Assembly: GCF_019428685.1 (NCBI RefSeq)
Contig: NZ_CP080096.1
Coordinates: 1,612,001 to 1,676,000, forward strand
Length of the DNA: 64,000 bases
Source: Paraburkholderia edwinii
GTDB taxonomy: Bacteria; Pseudomonadota; Gammaproteobacteria; Burkholderiales; Burkholderiaceae
Reading direction: 5' to 3'
The translations under genes and the position numbers were made by a program. The notes under the pieces are model-generated. The model saw nothing but the letters and a program-made list of their open reading frames with translations, did not search any database and had not been told where the DNA came from. Below, in pieces: positions 8,877-17,265 of the stretch (position 1 is the stretch's first letter; every line of letters starts with the position of its first letter).

Positions 8877-9127
8877 TCAGGCTCCGTAATCAAAAGCGGA
8901 CCGGCGATATGATGGACCGATCCGCTGAACCGGTAACACCCGGCGCGAGGAGCTTATTCCGCTTTGCGTTTAACGGTATACGGTATGGCATCCTACGTAT
9001 CCCCTACCGTGCCTTTACACGAATCGGTGAACTGTTGCCGACAATGCCGATCCGATAGCTCGGATAGAATGATTTCCTTACATAGTGATTGTGATGCCGT
9101 CGGGGTCGGGTAGGAGCACGAGCGAAT

Positions 9128-9553
9128 ATGGAAGGTAACTGGAAGTTTCAACTGAGGGTGAGCGTGTCTGCACCTCTTGCCGCTGCCTTGCGCGGCGACC
9201 CTTCGTGCGCGGCGCACGCCGCGCTTCACGATGTGCTGAAGCGGCATGGGGCTTCGATGATGTGCCAATACGACGCGTTCGCCGAATACGTCGAGGAAGC
9301 GCAGCGCTTCGGGCCCGAAAAATACCCGCTCTACGAGTGGACACGCGACACGATAGAAAATCCGGAAAAAAAGACCCGATACCTCGAAACCTTTACCGTC
9401 TACGTCGGCGACGAAGCGATCTACGACCGGCAGGTTACCGATTCGCTGCAGGCGGAACTGTCGGCGCTCGTCGATCTCGAGGCCATCAGAAGCATTGCGC
9501 GCTTCGATACGAATCCGGCCAACAATCCTCAGCCGCCCGCCACCAGGCACTGA
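9128..9553 (+). CDS. Hypothetical protein, 141 aa
   Basis: I do not recognise a family. The protein is soluble, acidic and rich in aromatic residues (for example KYPLYEWTRDTIENP and LETFTVYVGDEAIYD), with a composition normal for a real protein and a terminal Pro/Asn/Gln-rich tail. GGAG lies about 11 bases ahead of the ATG. It precedes the oxidoreductase at 9674 by 120 bases on the same strand and could share its promoter. No signal peptide or membrane segment is evident. Confidence 0.6.
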   Translation: MEGNWKFQLRVSVSAPLAAALRGDPSCAAHAALHDVLKRHGASMMCQYDAFAEYVEEAQRFGPEKYPLYEWTRDTIENPEKKTRYLETFTVYVGDEAIYDRQVTDSLQAELSALVDLEAIRSIARFDTNPANNPQPPATRH

Positions 9554-9673
9554 CCGGCGGCATTTCCGAAGCCGTGCAACAATCCTCCCGCGCGTGCCGC
9601 GGCGCCCGACCTCGCGCCGCCGGTGGAGCATGCGCGTTCGGTGAAAGCCCCCTGAATTCCGGAGAAACAGAAA

Positions 9674-10696
9674 ATGAAAGCTGTCGGTTACTACGAGCCC
9701 CTAGCTATTACCGATCCGAAAGCGTTGATCGATATCGATTTGCCGGAGCCGCAACCGGGCGAGCGCGATCTGATCGTCGAGGTTCGCGCGGTGTCGGTGA
9801 ACCCGGTCGACACGAAAGTACGCAAGAGCCGCAAAGCCGAAGGCGACGTGCCGGTGGTGCTCGGTTGGGATGCGGCAGGCGTCGTGCGCAGCGTCGGTTC
9901 GAAGGTCACGCTGTTCAAGCCCGGCGATCGCGTCTGGTACGCGGGCACGCTGATGCGGCCCGGCACGAACAGCGAACTGCATGCGGTCGATGAGCGCATC
10001 GTCGGGCGCATGCCGGACAGCATCGATTTCGCGGCCGCCGCGTCGTTGCCGCTGACCGCGGTAACCGCGTGGGAAATGCTGTTCGACCGGCTGCGCGTGC
10101 CGACGCTTGCCGATCCGTTCGGCAACGGTGCGCTGCTGATTATTGGTGCGGCGGGCGGCGTGGGCTCGATCATGGTTCAGCTCGCGCGCAAGCTCACGGG
10201 TCTGACCGTGATCGGCACCGCATCGCGCCCGGAAACGCAGCAATGGGTGAAAGACCTCGGCGCGCATCACGTGATCGATCATTCGAAGCCGATTGCGGCT
10301 GAACTCGCGCGCGTCGGCATTCGCGAAGCGAAATACGTCGCGTCGCTCACGCATACGGACCAGCATTTCGAGCAGATCGTCGAGGCACTTGCGCCGCAAG
10401 GCCATTTCGGCCTGATCGACGACCCTGACGCGATCGATGTGCGGCTGCTCAAGCGCAAGAGCGCCTCGCTGCACTGGGAGCTGATGTACACGCGGTCGAT
10501 GTTCGATACGTCCGACGTGATCCAGCAGCACGTGATTCTGAACAAGGTCGCCGACATGGTCGACAGCGGCATGCTGAAGACCACGACCGGCGAGCATTTC
10601 GGCAAGATCAACGCGGACAATCTGCGCCGCGCACATCAGTTGCTCGAGAGCCATCGTGCAAAGGGCAAGATCGTGCTCGAAGGGTTCGGGAAGTAA
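9674..10696 (+). CDS. Zinc-type alcohol dehydrogenase-like / quinone oxidoreductase (MDR family)
   Basis: This 340-aa medium-chain reductase has an N-terminal GroES-like domain (VNPVDTKVRK, GWDAAGVV) and a Rossmann domain with LIIGAAGGVGSIMVQLA at about residues 155-171. The catalytic and structural zinc ligands of true alcohol dehydrogenases are absent, so it should act as an NADPH-dependent enone or quinone reductase, as in the zinc-binding alcohol dehydrogenase family adh_fam_1 group. GGAG precedes the ATG. The stop codon is the first base triplet of a 13-base tandem repeat, and a strong hairpin follows. Confidence 0.85.
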   Translation: MKAVGYYEPLAITDPKALIDIDLPEPQPGERDLIVEVRAVSVNPVDTKVRKSRKAEGDVPVVLGWDAAGVVRSVGSKVTLFKPGDRVWYAGTLMRPGTNSELHAVDERIVGRMPDSIDFAAAASLPLTAVTAWEMLFDRLRVPTLADPFGNGALLIIGAAGGVGSIMVQLARKLTGLTVIGTASRPETQQWVKDLGAHHVIDHSKPIAAELARVGIREAKYVASLTHTDQHFEQIVEALAPQGHFGLIDDPDAIDVRLLKRKSASLHWELMYTRSMFDTSDVIQQHVILNKVADMVDSGMLKTTTGEHFGKINADNLRRAHQLLESHRAKGKIVLEGFGK

Positions 10697-10727
10697 GCGA
10701 GGGAAATAAGCGAGGGAAATAAGCAAG
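10694..10727 (+). repeat. 13-bp tandem repeat starting at the stop codon
   Basis: TAAGCGAGGGAAA occurs twice exactly and then begins a third, shortened copy (TAAGCAAG). The first TAA is the stop of the upstream oxidoreductase gene. Because 13 is one more than a multiple of three, successive copies put a stop in each reading frame. Confidence 0.9.
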
Positions 10728-10754
10728 TCACGCAACGCGCGTGTCACACGCGCT

Positions 10755-10786
10755 CGCCGCTTCGTTGCGTGTGCAACGAAGCGGCG
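10755..10786. terminator. 14-bp perfect hairpin between convergent genes
   Basis: CGCCGCTTCGTTGC and GCAACGAAGCGGCG pair perfectly around a four-base GTGT loop. It lies between the ends of the oxidoreductase (plus strand) and VirK-like (minus strand) genes and is well placed as a bidirectional terminator, though without a T-run. Confidence 0.75.
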
Positions 10787-10823
10787 TCATCGCCGTAACC
10801 CGCCGTAACCGCTAATCGCGAGA

Positions 10824-11369
10824 TTAACGTGCTGCCGCTGCGATAAAGCGAATCCCTTCATTGATTGTGCAACGATACGAGCCACGCGAGCTTGCGGTAT
10901 CGGCGCCGTTCGCGGCAAACGCGGTATCGATGGTGACCGTGTTGTCGGGCATCACGTGGTAGCGCACGTATTCGGTAACCGGATGATTTTTCGGGTCCAG
11001 CGTCTGGTGTTCGTCGATAAACGCGATATAGCGGCCTTCCGGAATCAGAAACGAGCCGATGCTCACGCCGCCGCGAATCGCGGGGCCGGGCTTGTTGCCT
11101 TCGGTCGACGTGCAGCGGCTCATCTCGAGCCGCACATTCACCACGCTGTGTCCGTCCATCAACGCCTGCTCGATTGCCGCGTAGCTGGCAAGCGCGCCGT
11201 CGGCCGCGGCAGGAGCGGCGTGGGCGCTCTGGCCGAACACCGCGAGCGCCGCAAGCAGCGCCGCGCCGGCGGCGCGCGCCCGCGCGGCGGTCCGACCGGA
11301 CCGGTTAAACCGATTGGACCGACCGTTATTGTTCGAGCCTTGTCGTGCAGCCGTTTGACGACCGTTCAT
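10824..11369 (-). CDS. VirK family exported protein
   Basis: This 181-aa protein has an unusually long, Arg/Asn/Gly-rich N-terminus of about 30 residues before a hydrophobic signal core (AAGAALLAALAVFGQSAHAAP). The mature part opens with LASYAAIEQALMDGHSVVNVRLEMSRCT, the pattern of VirK family proteins, and has a second cysteine in GSYRCTINEG that could form a disulfide. VirK homologues are periplasmic and linked to virulence in plant and animal pathogens, but their biochemical role is not settled. The start may be further downstream, although no better-placed start codon is obvious. Confidence 0.6.
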   Translation of the reverse strand: MNGRQTAARQGSNNNGRSNRFNRSGRTAARARAAGAALLAALAVFGQSAHAAPAAADGALASYAAIEQALMDGHSVVNVRLEMSRCTSTEGNKPGPAIRGGVSIGSFLIPEGRYIAFIDEHQTLDPKNHPVTEYVRYHVMPDNTVTIDTAFAANGADTASSRGSYRCTINEGIRFIAAAAR

Positions 11370-11632
11370 GGTTACATCCTCGAGAGTGGGGTGGGAATGA
11401 ATGGGATACGATGGGTTCGACTTCGTTGAACACGTGTACCCGCAGGTTTATTCCTCCCCGACCGGCCGCGACGCAATGTGCAACCAGTGCATGAATGCCC
11501 TATACGCGGGTATGCGTTGCGTATGCGGACGAACGATTCGACGAGACTCACCGACAATGGCGGCATTCGCACAGGATGTCTAAGCTTGATTCATCGGGCC
11601 TGCTTCGGGGCCCGGCGGGTTCGGGAGCTGTC

Positions 11633-11758
11633 ATGAATGTCCTGCATCACTGGATTTATCTCGGAAGCAACGCGTACGACGAGTACACCTTCGTGCCGTG
11701 GCTCAACAAGAATGTCTACCGGCGCACGGTCGCGCTAAGCGAGATTTGCATCCAGTAA
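11633..11758 (+). CDS. Possible small protein, 41 aa
   Basis: The frame encodes 41 residues starting MNVLHHWIYLGSNAYDEYTF and is rich in Trp, Tyr and Asn, unlike the Arg/Ala-rich noise frames around it. GGGAG lies seven bases before the ATG. It stands alone in the roughly 480-base gap between the VirK-like and LysR genes. No family recognised. Confidence 0.35.
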   Translation: MNVLHHWIYLGSNAYDEYTFVPWLNKNVYRRTVALSEICIQ

Positions 11759-11852
11759 GGGCGCGCTTCGCATGCCGCGCAACAGCGATTGACGCAGGGT
11801 AAGTGGGCTGTCAGTATGAAGCGCTTCTGCACAACGAGATTCCGTTCCACGC

Positions 11853-12773
11853 ATGCGCGCGCCTCAACACCTGAATGCGCTGCGAGCCTTCGAAGCCGTG
11901 GCGCGCCACTTGAGCTACGTGGGCGCAGCCGAAGAATTGCACGTCACGCCGGCGGCGGTCGGCCAGCTGATACGCGGGCTCGAAGAGACGCTCGATGTCG
12001 AGCTTTTTCATCGCGCGCCTACGGGGCCATCGCGGCTCATGCTGACCGATGCGGCGCGCGCGGTGATTCCCGATCTGCAGGCGGGGTTCGATCTGCTGTC
12101 CACGGCGGTCGAGCGGCTCAAGGCAAGCAAGGCGCGCATCGCGATCACGGTGACGGTGCCGCCCGCGTTTGCGCACAAATGGTTTTTGCAGCGCGTCGAA
12201 CACTTCCAGCAGCGGCATCCGTATTACGACCTGCGCATCGAGCCGAACGGTCAGCTCGCGGATTTCACCGTGGACCGCATCGACGCGGGCATCCGCTATG
12301 GCGCGGGCCACTGGCCCGATCTCGATGCGACTTTCCTGTTGCGCGACGAATACTTTCCGGTTTGCAGTCCGACGCTGCTCGACGGTGTGCATCCGCTGCG
12401 CAAGCCCGAAGACCTGCAGTTTCATCCGCTGATTCACGATACGTCGATGCGCGACGCGCCGGTGTTTCCGACCTGGCGATCGTGGCTGCGGCGCGCGGGG
12501 CTGCCGGAGCTCGTCGATTGCGATCGCGGCCTGCAGATCAACGACTCGGCGGCCGCGCTGCAGACGGCGATGTCGGGCCTCGGCGTCGCGCTTGGCCGCA
12601 CGTCGCTGGTCGAGCGAGATCTCGCGGAAGGGCGGTTGGTGCGGCCGTTCGGCGACGCGCAGAGCTGCGAGCTTGCCTACTATGTGGTGCACCGGAAGGA
12701 AACCGCGCAAACGCCGCCGATCGTCGCGTTCAAGGAATGGTTGATCGAGGAAGCGGGCTCCCCTCAACGCTAG
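11853..12773 (+). CDS. LysR family transcriptional regulator (GcvA-like)
   Basis: This 306-aa regulator has an N-terminal winged helix (LNALRAFEAVARHLSYVGAAEELHVT to residue about 60, with the recognition segment TPAAVGQLIRGLEE). The substrate-binding domain resembles GcvA-type LysR proteins (IDAGIRYGAGHWPDL). No divergent partner lies immediately upstream except the small frame at 11633, so its target is not obvious; the exported protein at 12980 lies downstream on the same strand. Confidence 0.88.
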   Translation: MRAPQHLNALRAFEAVARHLSYVGAAEELHVTPAAVGQLIRGLEETLDVELFHRAPTGPSRLMLTDAARAVIPDLQAGFDLLSTAVERLKASKARIAITVTVPPAFAHKWFLQRVEHFQQRHPYYDLRIEPNGQLADFTVDRIDAGIRYGAGHWPDLDATFLLRDEYFPVCSPTLLDGVHPLRKPEDLQFHPLIHDTSMRDAPVFPTWRSWLRRAGLPELVDCDRGLQINDSAAALQTAMSGLGVALGRTSLVERDLAEGRLVRPFGDAQSCELAYYVVHRKETAQTPPIVAFKEWLIEEAGSPQR

Positions 12774-12979
12774 TGCGAATTCAGGCCGGCGAGCCGCCGC
12801 ACCTGTGCTGCAAATGCGCTACGCTTCCAATAGACTGTGCGCTGCGCGCAAAGCGCCCACTGGGCGCCGGGCCGCGTGCCACGCGGCAGAACGCTCGGCG
12901 CATCGTACGCCGCACTGCACGCCGTTGGCGCCTTTTCTGTCATAACTATCGAATCAAAGCGGGGGACGCGTTGCAAAGG

Positions 12980-13732
12980 GTGATCCATTTCCGGCTATCG
13001 GCTGGCGTCGCGATGCTTGCGCTGACGCTATTGCTGCACGCGAGTAGCGCGGCTGCGCAACAGGCGCCGAACACATCGGGCATGCCGTTCCATAGCGACG
13101 ACCCGGCGGCCGTACGCGCGGCGCTGGCCGGCAAGCCGGACGAAGGCGGCAAACGGACCTTGCGCAGCCGTCTGCACGACCTCGTCGCGGCGATTCCGCA
13201 CGGCGCGTCGCATGGCGCGGCCGCGTCGAGCGCCGACCCCGCGCAGCGTAGTTTCATATTTGTCGTGAACGCGCCGCTCGGCATTCTTTACCGCGCGAAA
13301 ACCCGCTTGCTGACCGTGGACGTGCCGCTCGCCGACGACGACCGGCCCGGCTATATTGTCCTGAAGAAAACCGTCACCGGGAAAAGCGGCCGCCGCCTTG
13401 TGATTGCGCCCGACGCGAAAGCGAAAGGCTACGTGCAGAATATCGACCGCATCGACCTCGCAACAACGGGCAAGCGGACCATCGCGCGCGGCCGGCTGCG
13501 ACTTTCCCAAACCGCGTTCAATGCAGCGAACGGCGATTTCGCCGTGGCGATTTTATGTCACCTCGTGCCGCCGTATATGACCGACGTGCACGAGCATCAG
13601 GACCCGACCGACGAGGAACCGACCGACATCACGACGCGCACCTCGACCTTGCATGCCGACGTCGATGAAGTGTGGCTGATCGATGTCAGCGACGGCACCG
13701 TGCTGACCACCAAGCTGAGTCTGGCGAAGTAG
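12980..13732 (+). CDS. Exported protein of unknown function, 250 aa
   Basis: The N-terminus (IHFRLSAGVAMLALTLLLHASSAAAQ) is a good signal peptide, so I chose GTG at 12980. TTG at 12971, with GGGGGA ahead, and ATG at 13013 are alternatives. The mature protein contains a beta-rich region (SFIFVVNAPLGILYRAKTR to DRIDLATTGKRT) and an acidic stretch EHQDPTDEEPTDITTR. I recognise no domain. It is expected in the periplasm or outside the cell. The downstream LysR gene (13773-14687) converges on it. Confidence 0.65.
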   Translation: MIHFRLSAGVAMLALTLLLHASSAAAQQAPNTSGMPFHSDDPAAVRAALAGKPDEGGKRTLRSRLHDLVAAIPHGASHGAAASSADPAQRSFIFVVNAPLGILYRAKTRLLTVDVPLADDDRPGYIVLKKTVTGKSGRRLVIAPDAKAKGYVQNIDRIDLATTGKRTIARGRLRLSQTAFNAANGDFAVAILCHLVPPYMTDVHEHQDPTDEEPTDITTRTSTLHADVDEVWLIDVSDGTVLTTKLSLAK

Positions 13733-13772
13733 AAGGTGGAACGTCGAACGTAGAGAACGCGGACGCGCGTAA

Positions 13773-14687
13773 CTAGCGCCCCGCGAGCTTCTCGACCAGA
13801 AAGTCGACCAGCGCGCGCACGCGCGAAGACAGATGCCGCGCATGCGGATACAGCAGAATGAACGGCCGCGAGCGCCCGCCTTTATCTTTTAGTACTTCGA
13901 CGAGCCGTCCCGCGCGCAAGTCCTCTTCGACGACGAACCGGTACGTCTGGAACAGCCCCGCATCGTGGCGCGCAAGCGTCGCACCGGCCAGCACGTCGCC
14001 CGATGCGCCGTAGCCGCCGTGCGGCACGAGTTCGATTTCTTCGCCGTTGTCGTTGAAAATCCATGGTACCGGGCGGCCGCTGCTCGGCAGTTCGAACGCG
14101 ATGCAATCGTGCCGCTGCAATTCGTCGATCGATTGCGGTGTGCCCGCGCGCTTCAGATACGCGGGCGAGGCGACGATCACGAGCTCAGCATCTTCGAGCT
14201 TGCGTGCGATCAGGCTCGAATCGGCCGGCGCGCGGCCGCGAATCGCGAGGTCGAACGCTTCGTCGGCGAAATCGATGTTGCGATTCGACAGGTGCGATTC
14301 GACCTGCACATTCGGAAAGCGCTCGCGAAACTCGGCGAGAATCGGCAGCACCCGGTAGTGACCGTACGGCGTCGGCATGCTGATGCGCAACAGGCCGCTC
14401 GGCGTGGTCTGCTGTCCCGTGACTTCGCGCTCGGCGTCGACGAGCTGGCTCAGCGCCGAGCGGCACTGTTCGAAGTAATGGCGGCCCGCATCGGTCAGGC
14501 GGATCTGGCGTGTTGTGCGCACGAAGAGCCGCACGCCAAGCCGTTCCTCGAGCCGCGCGATCGAACGGCTGACGGCCGCCGGCGTGACGCTCGCGGCCGT
14601 TGCCGCGAGCGTGAAGCTGCCGAGCTCCGCGGCAAGGCAGAAAAGTTCGATGCTGCCCAGCAGGAGGTCGTCGAATTGTCGTTGCAT
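13773..14687 (-). CDS. LysR family transcriptional regulator
   Basis: This 304-aa protein starts MQRQFDDLLLGSIELFC and has the LysR winged helix (LGSFTLAATAASVTPAAVSRSIARLEE split across residues 20-46), followed by a substrate domain of the AaeR/DmlR type (RISMPTPYGHYRVLPIL, DLAIRGRAP). I chose the internal ATG at 14687 because it places the helix-turn-helix at the usual distance from the N-terminus; a longer frame begins at 14729. It probably once regulated the SDR gene whose stump lies directly upstream. Confidence 0.87.
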   Translation of the reverse strand: MQRQFDDLLLGSIELFCLAAELGSFTLAATAASVTPAAVSRSIARLEERLGVRLFVRTTRQIRLTDAGRHYFEQCRSALSQLVDAEREVTGQQTTPSGLLRISMPTPYGHYRVLPILAEFRERFPNVQVESHLSNRNIDFADEAFDLAIRGRAPADSSLIARKLEDAELVIVASPAYLKRAGTPQSIDELQRHDCIAFELPSSGRPVPWIFNDNGEEIELVPHGGYGASGDVLAGATLARHDAGLFQTYRFVVEEDLRAGRLVEVLKDKGGRSRPFILLYPHARHLSSRVRALVDFLVEKLAGR

Positions 14688-14744
14688 GAAGAGTGGGCCG
14701 TCGGGGCCTTCGGCAAGGGTGCATTGCACACCGGGTAGCCGAGC

Positions 14745-14840
14745 TTACCACTTGCCCGCCGTCGCGCCGCCGTCCACCGCTAACCCCGCGCCGGTCGTGA
14801 ATTGCGCGCCGGTCAGATACAGCGTCGCGTTACCGTGCGC
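14745..14840 (-). pseudogene. C-terminal stump of a short-chain dehydrogenase gene
   Basis: On the minus strand an open stretch encodes AHGNATLYLTGAQFTTGAG followed by LAVDGGATAGKW and a TAA stop at 14745-14747. This is the classic SDR C-terminus (the TGAxxxVDGG pattern). The rest of the gene is absent: the reading frame runs straight into the 3' end of the YcaQ-like gene, which stops at 14842. It is best read as a deletion scar, with the 5' nine-tenths of an SDR gene lost and the neighbouring gene joined at the breakpoint. Confidence 0.7.
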
Positions 14841-14841
14841 T

Positions 14842-16002
14842 TCACGACGCAAACTGGAATTGTTCGAAGCCGTGCAGCCTCGTTTCGATCGCGGCCTTCA
14901 GCGGCGCCCGCTTGCGCGTGCCGATCCAGTTCCATTGCTGGATTTGCAGTGCGCGGCGCTCGCGGTCGGCCTTCAGGTCGATTGCCGCGACGATCTCGTC
15001 GTCGACCAGCACCGGCAACGCAAAGTAGCCGTACACGCGCTTTTCTTTCGGCACATACGCTTCGAAGCGGTGGTCGTAGCCGAACAGCAGATTGAGCCGC
15101 TTGCGCTGGATAATCAGCGGATCGAACGGCGACAGGATATGCACGCCCTCCACATGCTCGGGAATTCCGGCCAGCGTTTGCGGCGTCGCCCAATGCTCGA
15201 GCTTGCCCACGCCTTCTATCTTTACCGGCACGAGCAAGCCCTGCCGCACGCGCAGATCGATGGCGGCGCGCATCAGCGGCTTGCGTTTCGCGTTCAGGTG
15301 GCAGACCGAGTCGAGACTGACCACGCCTTGCGAGCGTAACGCGCGCTCGAGCAGATAGTGGGTAATTTCTTTTTCGGTCGCGCGCTTCGGCGGCCGTTCC
15401 CAGTTGAAATGCCGCTCCATCAGCTCATAGGTTTTCAGCATGCCCGAGCGCTCGCTGATGGTCAGCTTGCCGGTGTAGAACGCGAGTTGCAACGCGCGCT
15501 TCGACGGCTTGCGGCTGGCCCACGGGTGGTCTTTTTCGACGGGAATATCGTCGTCGATATCGCGAATAGACAACGCGCCGTTCTTGCGAATGCGCGCGAT
15601 CACCTTGCGCAGGTCGGAAGGCGTCACGGAATCGAACCACGTTTTCGGCGCGATCTGATGCAGCTTCATGTCCGCGAGGTAGTACTTGAGGTCGCGGGTC
15701 GGCACATACGAAAGCGCGTGCGTCCAGTATTCGAACACGGTCTTGTCGACGCTTTGCGCCTGGCGCAGATGCTCGCGCTGATACGCGGGAATGCGGCTCC
15801 ACAGGATATGGTGGTGGCAGCGCTCGATCACGTTGATCGTATCGATCTGCACGTAGCCGAGATGCTCGATCGCGGCGAGCGTTGCGCTCGCGTCGGCGCC
15901 GAACGGTTCTGCTGTATCGAGCCGCTGCGCGCGCAGCCAGATGCGCCGGGCCTCGGCTTGGGTGATCGAGGCGGGGGCGGGCGTAGCGGACGTGCGCGGC
16001 AT
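14842..16002 (-). CDS. YcaQ/AlkX-type DNA glycosylase (winged-helix, HTH_42 family)
   Basis: This 386-aa protein starts MPRTSATPAPASITQAEARR. The catalytic QxD motif is visible as Q52-I-D54 in GYVQIDTINVIERCHHHILW, and the tandem winged-helix architecture fits (SPFDPLIIQRKR near the C-terminal third). Family members excise alkylated bases and unhook interstrand crosslinks; the QxD form is that of E. coli YcaQ (AlkX), against QxQ in AlkZ. A longer frame begins at 16092, but the start at 16002 matches the family. It stands alone, and its 3' end abuts the SDR stump. Confidence 0.85.
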   Translation of the reverse strand: MPRTSATPAPASITQAEARRIWLRAQRLDTAEPFGADASATLAAIEHLGYVQIDTINVIERCHHHILWSRIPAYQREHLRQAQSVDKTVFEYWTHALSYVPTRDLKYYLADMKLHQIAPKTWFDSVTPSDLRKVIARIRKNGALSIRDIDDDIPVEKDHPWASRKPSKRALQLAFYTGKLTISERSGMLKTYELMERHFNWERPPKRATEKEITHYLLERALRSQGVVSLDSVCHLNAKRKPLMRAAIDLRVRQGLLVPVKIEGVGKLEHWATPQTLAGIPEHVEGVHILSPFDPLIIQRKRLNLLFGYDHRFEAYVPKEKRVYGYFALPVLVDDEIVAAIDLKADRERRALQIQQWNWIGTRKRAPLKAAIETRLHGFEQFQFAS

Positions 16003-16218
16003 GATTGTGGGTGGGCGATTCGGGTTGGCCTGGGTTCGAGCGGATTCGATCGGGCCTGCTGATTTTATGCGAAACACCGCCGGCGCGCGCAAGGTACGCG
16101 TGCCGGCGGTGTTGCAGTGCGGCGTGGATGCCGCGTGGGTGCAATGCTAGCGGTATGCGGCTGCCGCGTGAGTGCCGAGCGCCGCACAGCGGCGGCGCTC
16201 GTTGCGTGCGCAACCGCA

Positions 16219-16965
16219 TCAGATTTGCGTCAAGCCACCATCGACAACCAGTTCGGCGCCCGTCACATACGACGCATCGTCGCTCGCGAGGAACAGCGCC
16301 GCCTTCGCGACTTCAGACGCTTGACCGAGACGCTTCAACGGTACGCTCGCTTGCAGACCCGAAGCGGCTTCTTCCACCTGTTCCGCCGACAAACCGAGCT
16401 TGCCGTGGAACGGCGTGGCGATCGGGCCCGGGCTCACCGCATTCACGCGGATGCCGCGCGGCGCGAGTTCGGCGCCAAGCGAGCGGACCAGCGAGCGCAC
16501 GGCAGCCTTCGTCGCCGACAAAATCGACAGGCCCGGCGCGCCGACTTCATTGAGGAACGACGTGGTCACCACGATCGAGCTGCCTGCGCTCAGATACGGT
16601 GCGGCCTTCTGTACCGTGAAGAAAAGCCCCTTGAAATTGAGCGCGAACTGCTCGTCGATCTGTTCGCTCGTCACTTCGTCGAACGGTGCGGCAGTGGCGG
16701 CGCCCGCATTCGCGTACACGATGTCGATACGGCCGAACTTCGCGATCGTTTCCTTGATGGCCGCGTCGATGTCGGCCGGATGGCGCAAGTCCGCACGAAT
16801 CGCGAGCACGTCGCCGCCGAGTTCGCTTGCGGCACTCGTCAGCCGAGCGGGGTTCGTGCCGATGACAACGACATGCGCGCCTTCATCGCGAAACAGTCGG
16901 GCAGCTTCGAAACCGATGCCTGAGGTGCCGCCGGTGATCAGAACGACTTTGTCTTTCAGCTTCAT
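16219..16965 (-). CDS. SDR family oxidoreductase lacking the catalytic tyrosine
   Basis: This 248-aa classical SDR has the cofactor motif TGGTSGIG (residues 11-18), NAG at about 86-88, and the C-terminal TGAELVVDGG. At the active site Ser136 is present and Lys153 is present (SATKAA), but the position of the catalytic Tyr (K-4) is Leu149 in GLSILSATK. A close subfamily with SVLSATK-type sequence exists, so this is probably natural rather than an error. It may have a non-standard mechanism or a non-catalytic role. It diverges from the CoA-ester operon at 17266. Confidence 0.85.
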   Translation of the reverse strand: MKLKDKVVLITGGTSGIGFEAARLFRDEGAHVVVIGTNPARLTSAASELGGDVLAIRADLRHPADIDAAIKETIAKFGRIDIVYANAGAATAAPFDEVTSEQIDEQFALNFKGLFFTVQKAAPYLSAGSSIVVTTSFLNEVGAPGLSILSATKAAVRSLVRSLGAELAPRGIRVNAVSPGPIATPFHGKLGLSAEQVEEAASGLQASVPLKRLGQASEVAKAALFLASDDASYVTGAELVVDGGLTQI

Positions 16966-17265
16966 TTTGCTTCTCCATTTCGGTGGGTGAATCGGGTGAG
17001 TGACATGCGCTTGCGATGGAGAGAACTATCGTTTTTCTGGCCCAAAGTCACAAACGAGAAGAAATCCGTCGCCGGAATAGAAAAGCTTTTGCGGGGAACG
17101 CGAGGCCTGGGATGGGCGTCTCAGGCTGGAAAGACGGGCGATTGACCGGCACCCGACCCGTATTAACAAAATCGGAACGCGATCTTAAGAAATAACAACT
17201 TCGTAAAGCGGGGCGCGCGGTGCATAGTGGTCGGCAAACCAGCAATATTGGCCGGAGACACAGCA
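16966..17265. promoter_or_regulatory. Divergent promoter region between SDR and CoA-ester operon
   Basis: This 300-base spacer is visibly AT-richer than its flanks, notably around 17155-17215 (TTAACAAAATC, CTTAAGAAATAACAACTT). Promoters for both directions must lie here. CTTAAG-centred partial dyads could be LysR- or GntR-type sites, but no regulator gene is adjacent and no exact operator was identified. Confidence 0.4.

Noticed and set aside
11789..13732. A 647-codon open frame on the plus strand
   Set aside because: Its first two-thirds is an Arg/Ala-rich shadow of the LysR gene in another frame; only the end is real, as the exported protein starting near 12980.
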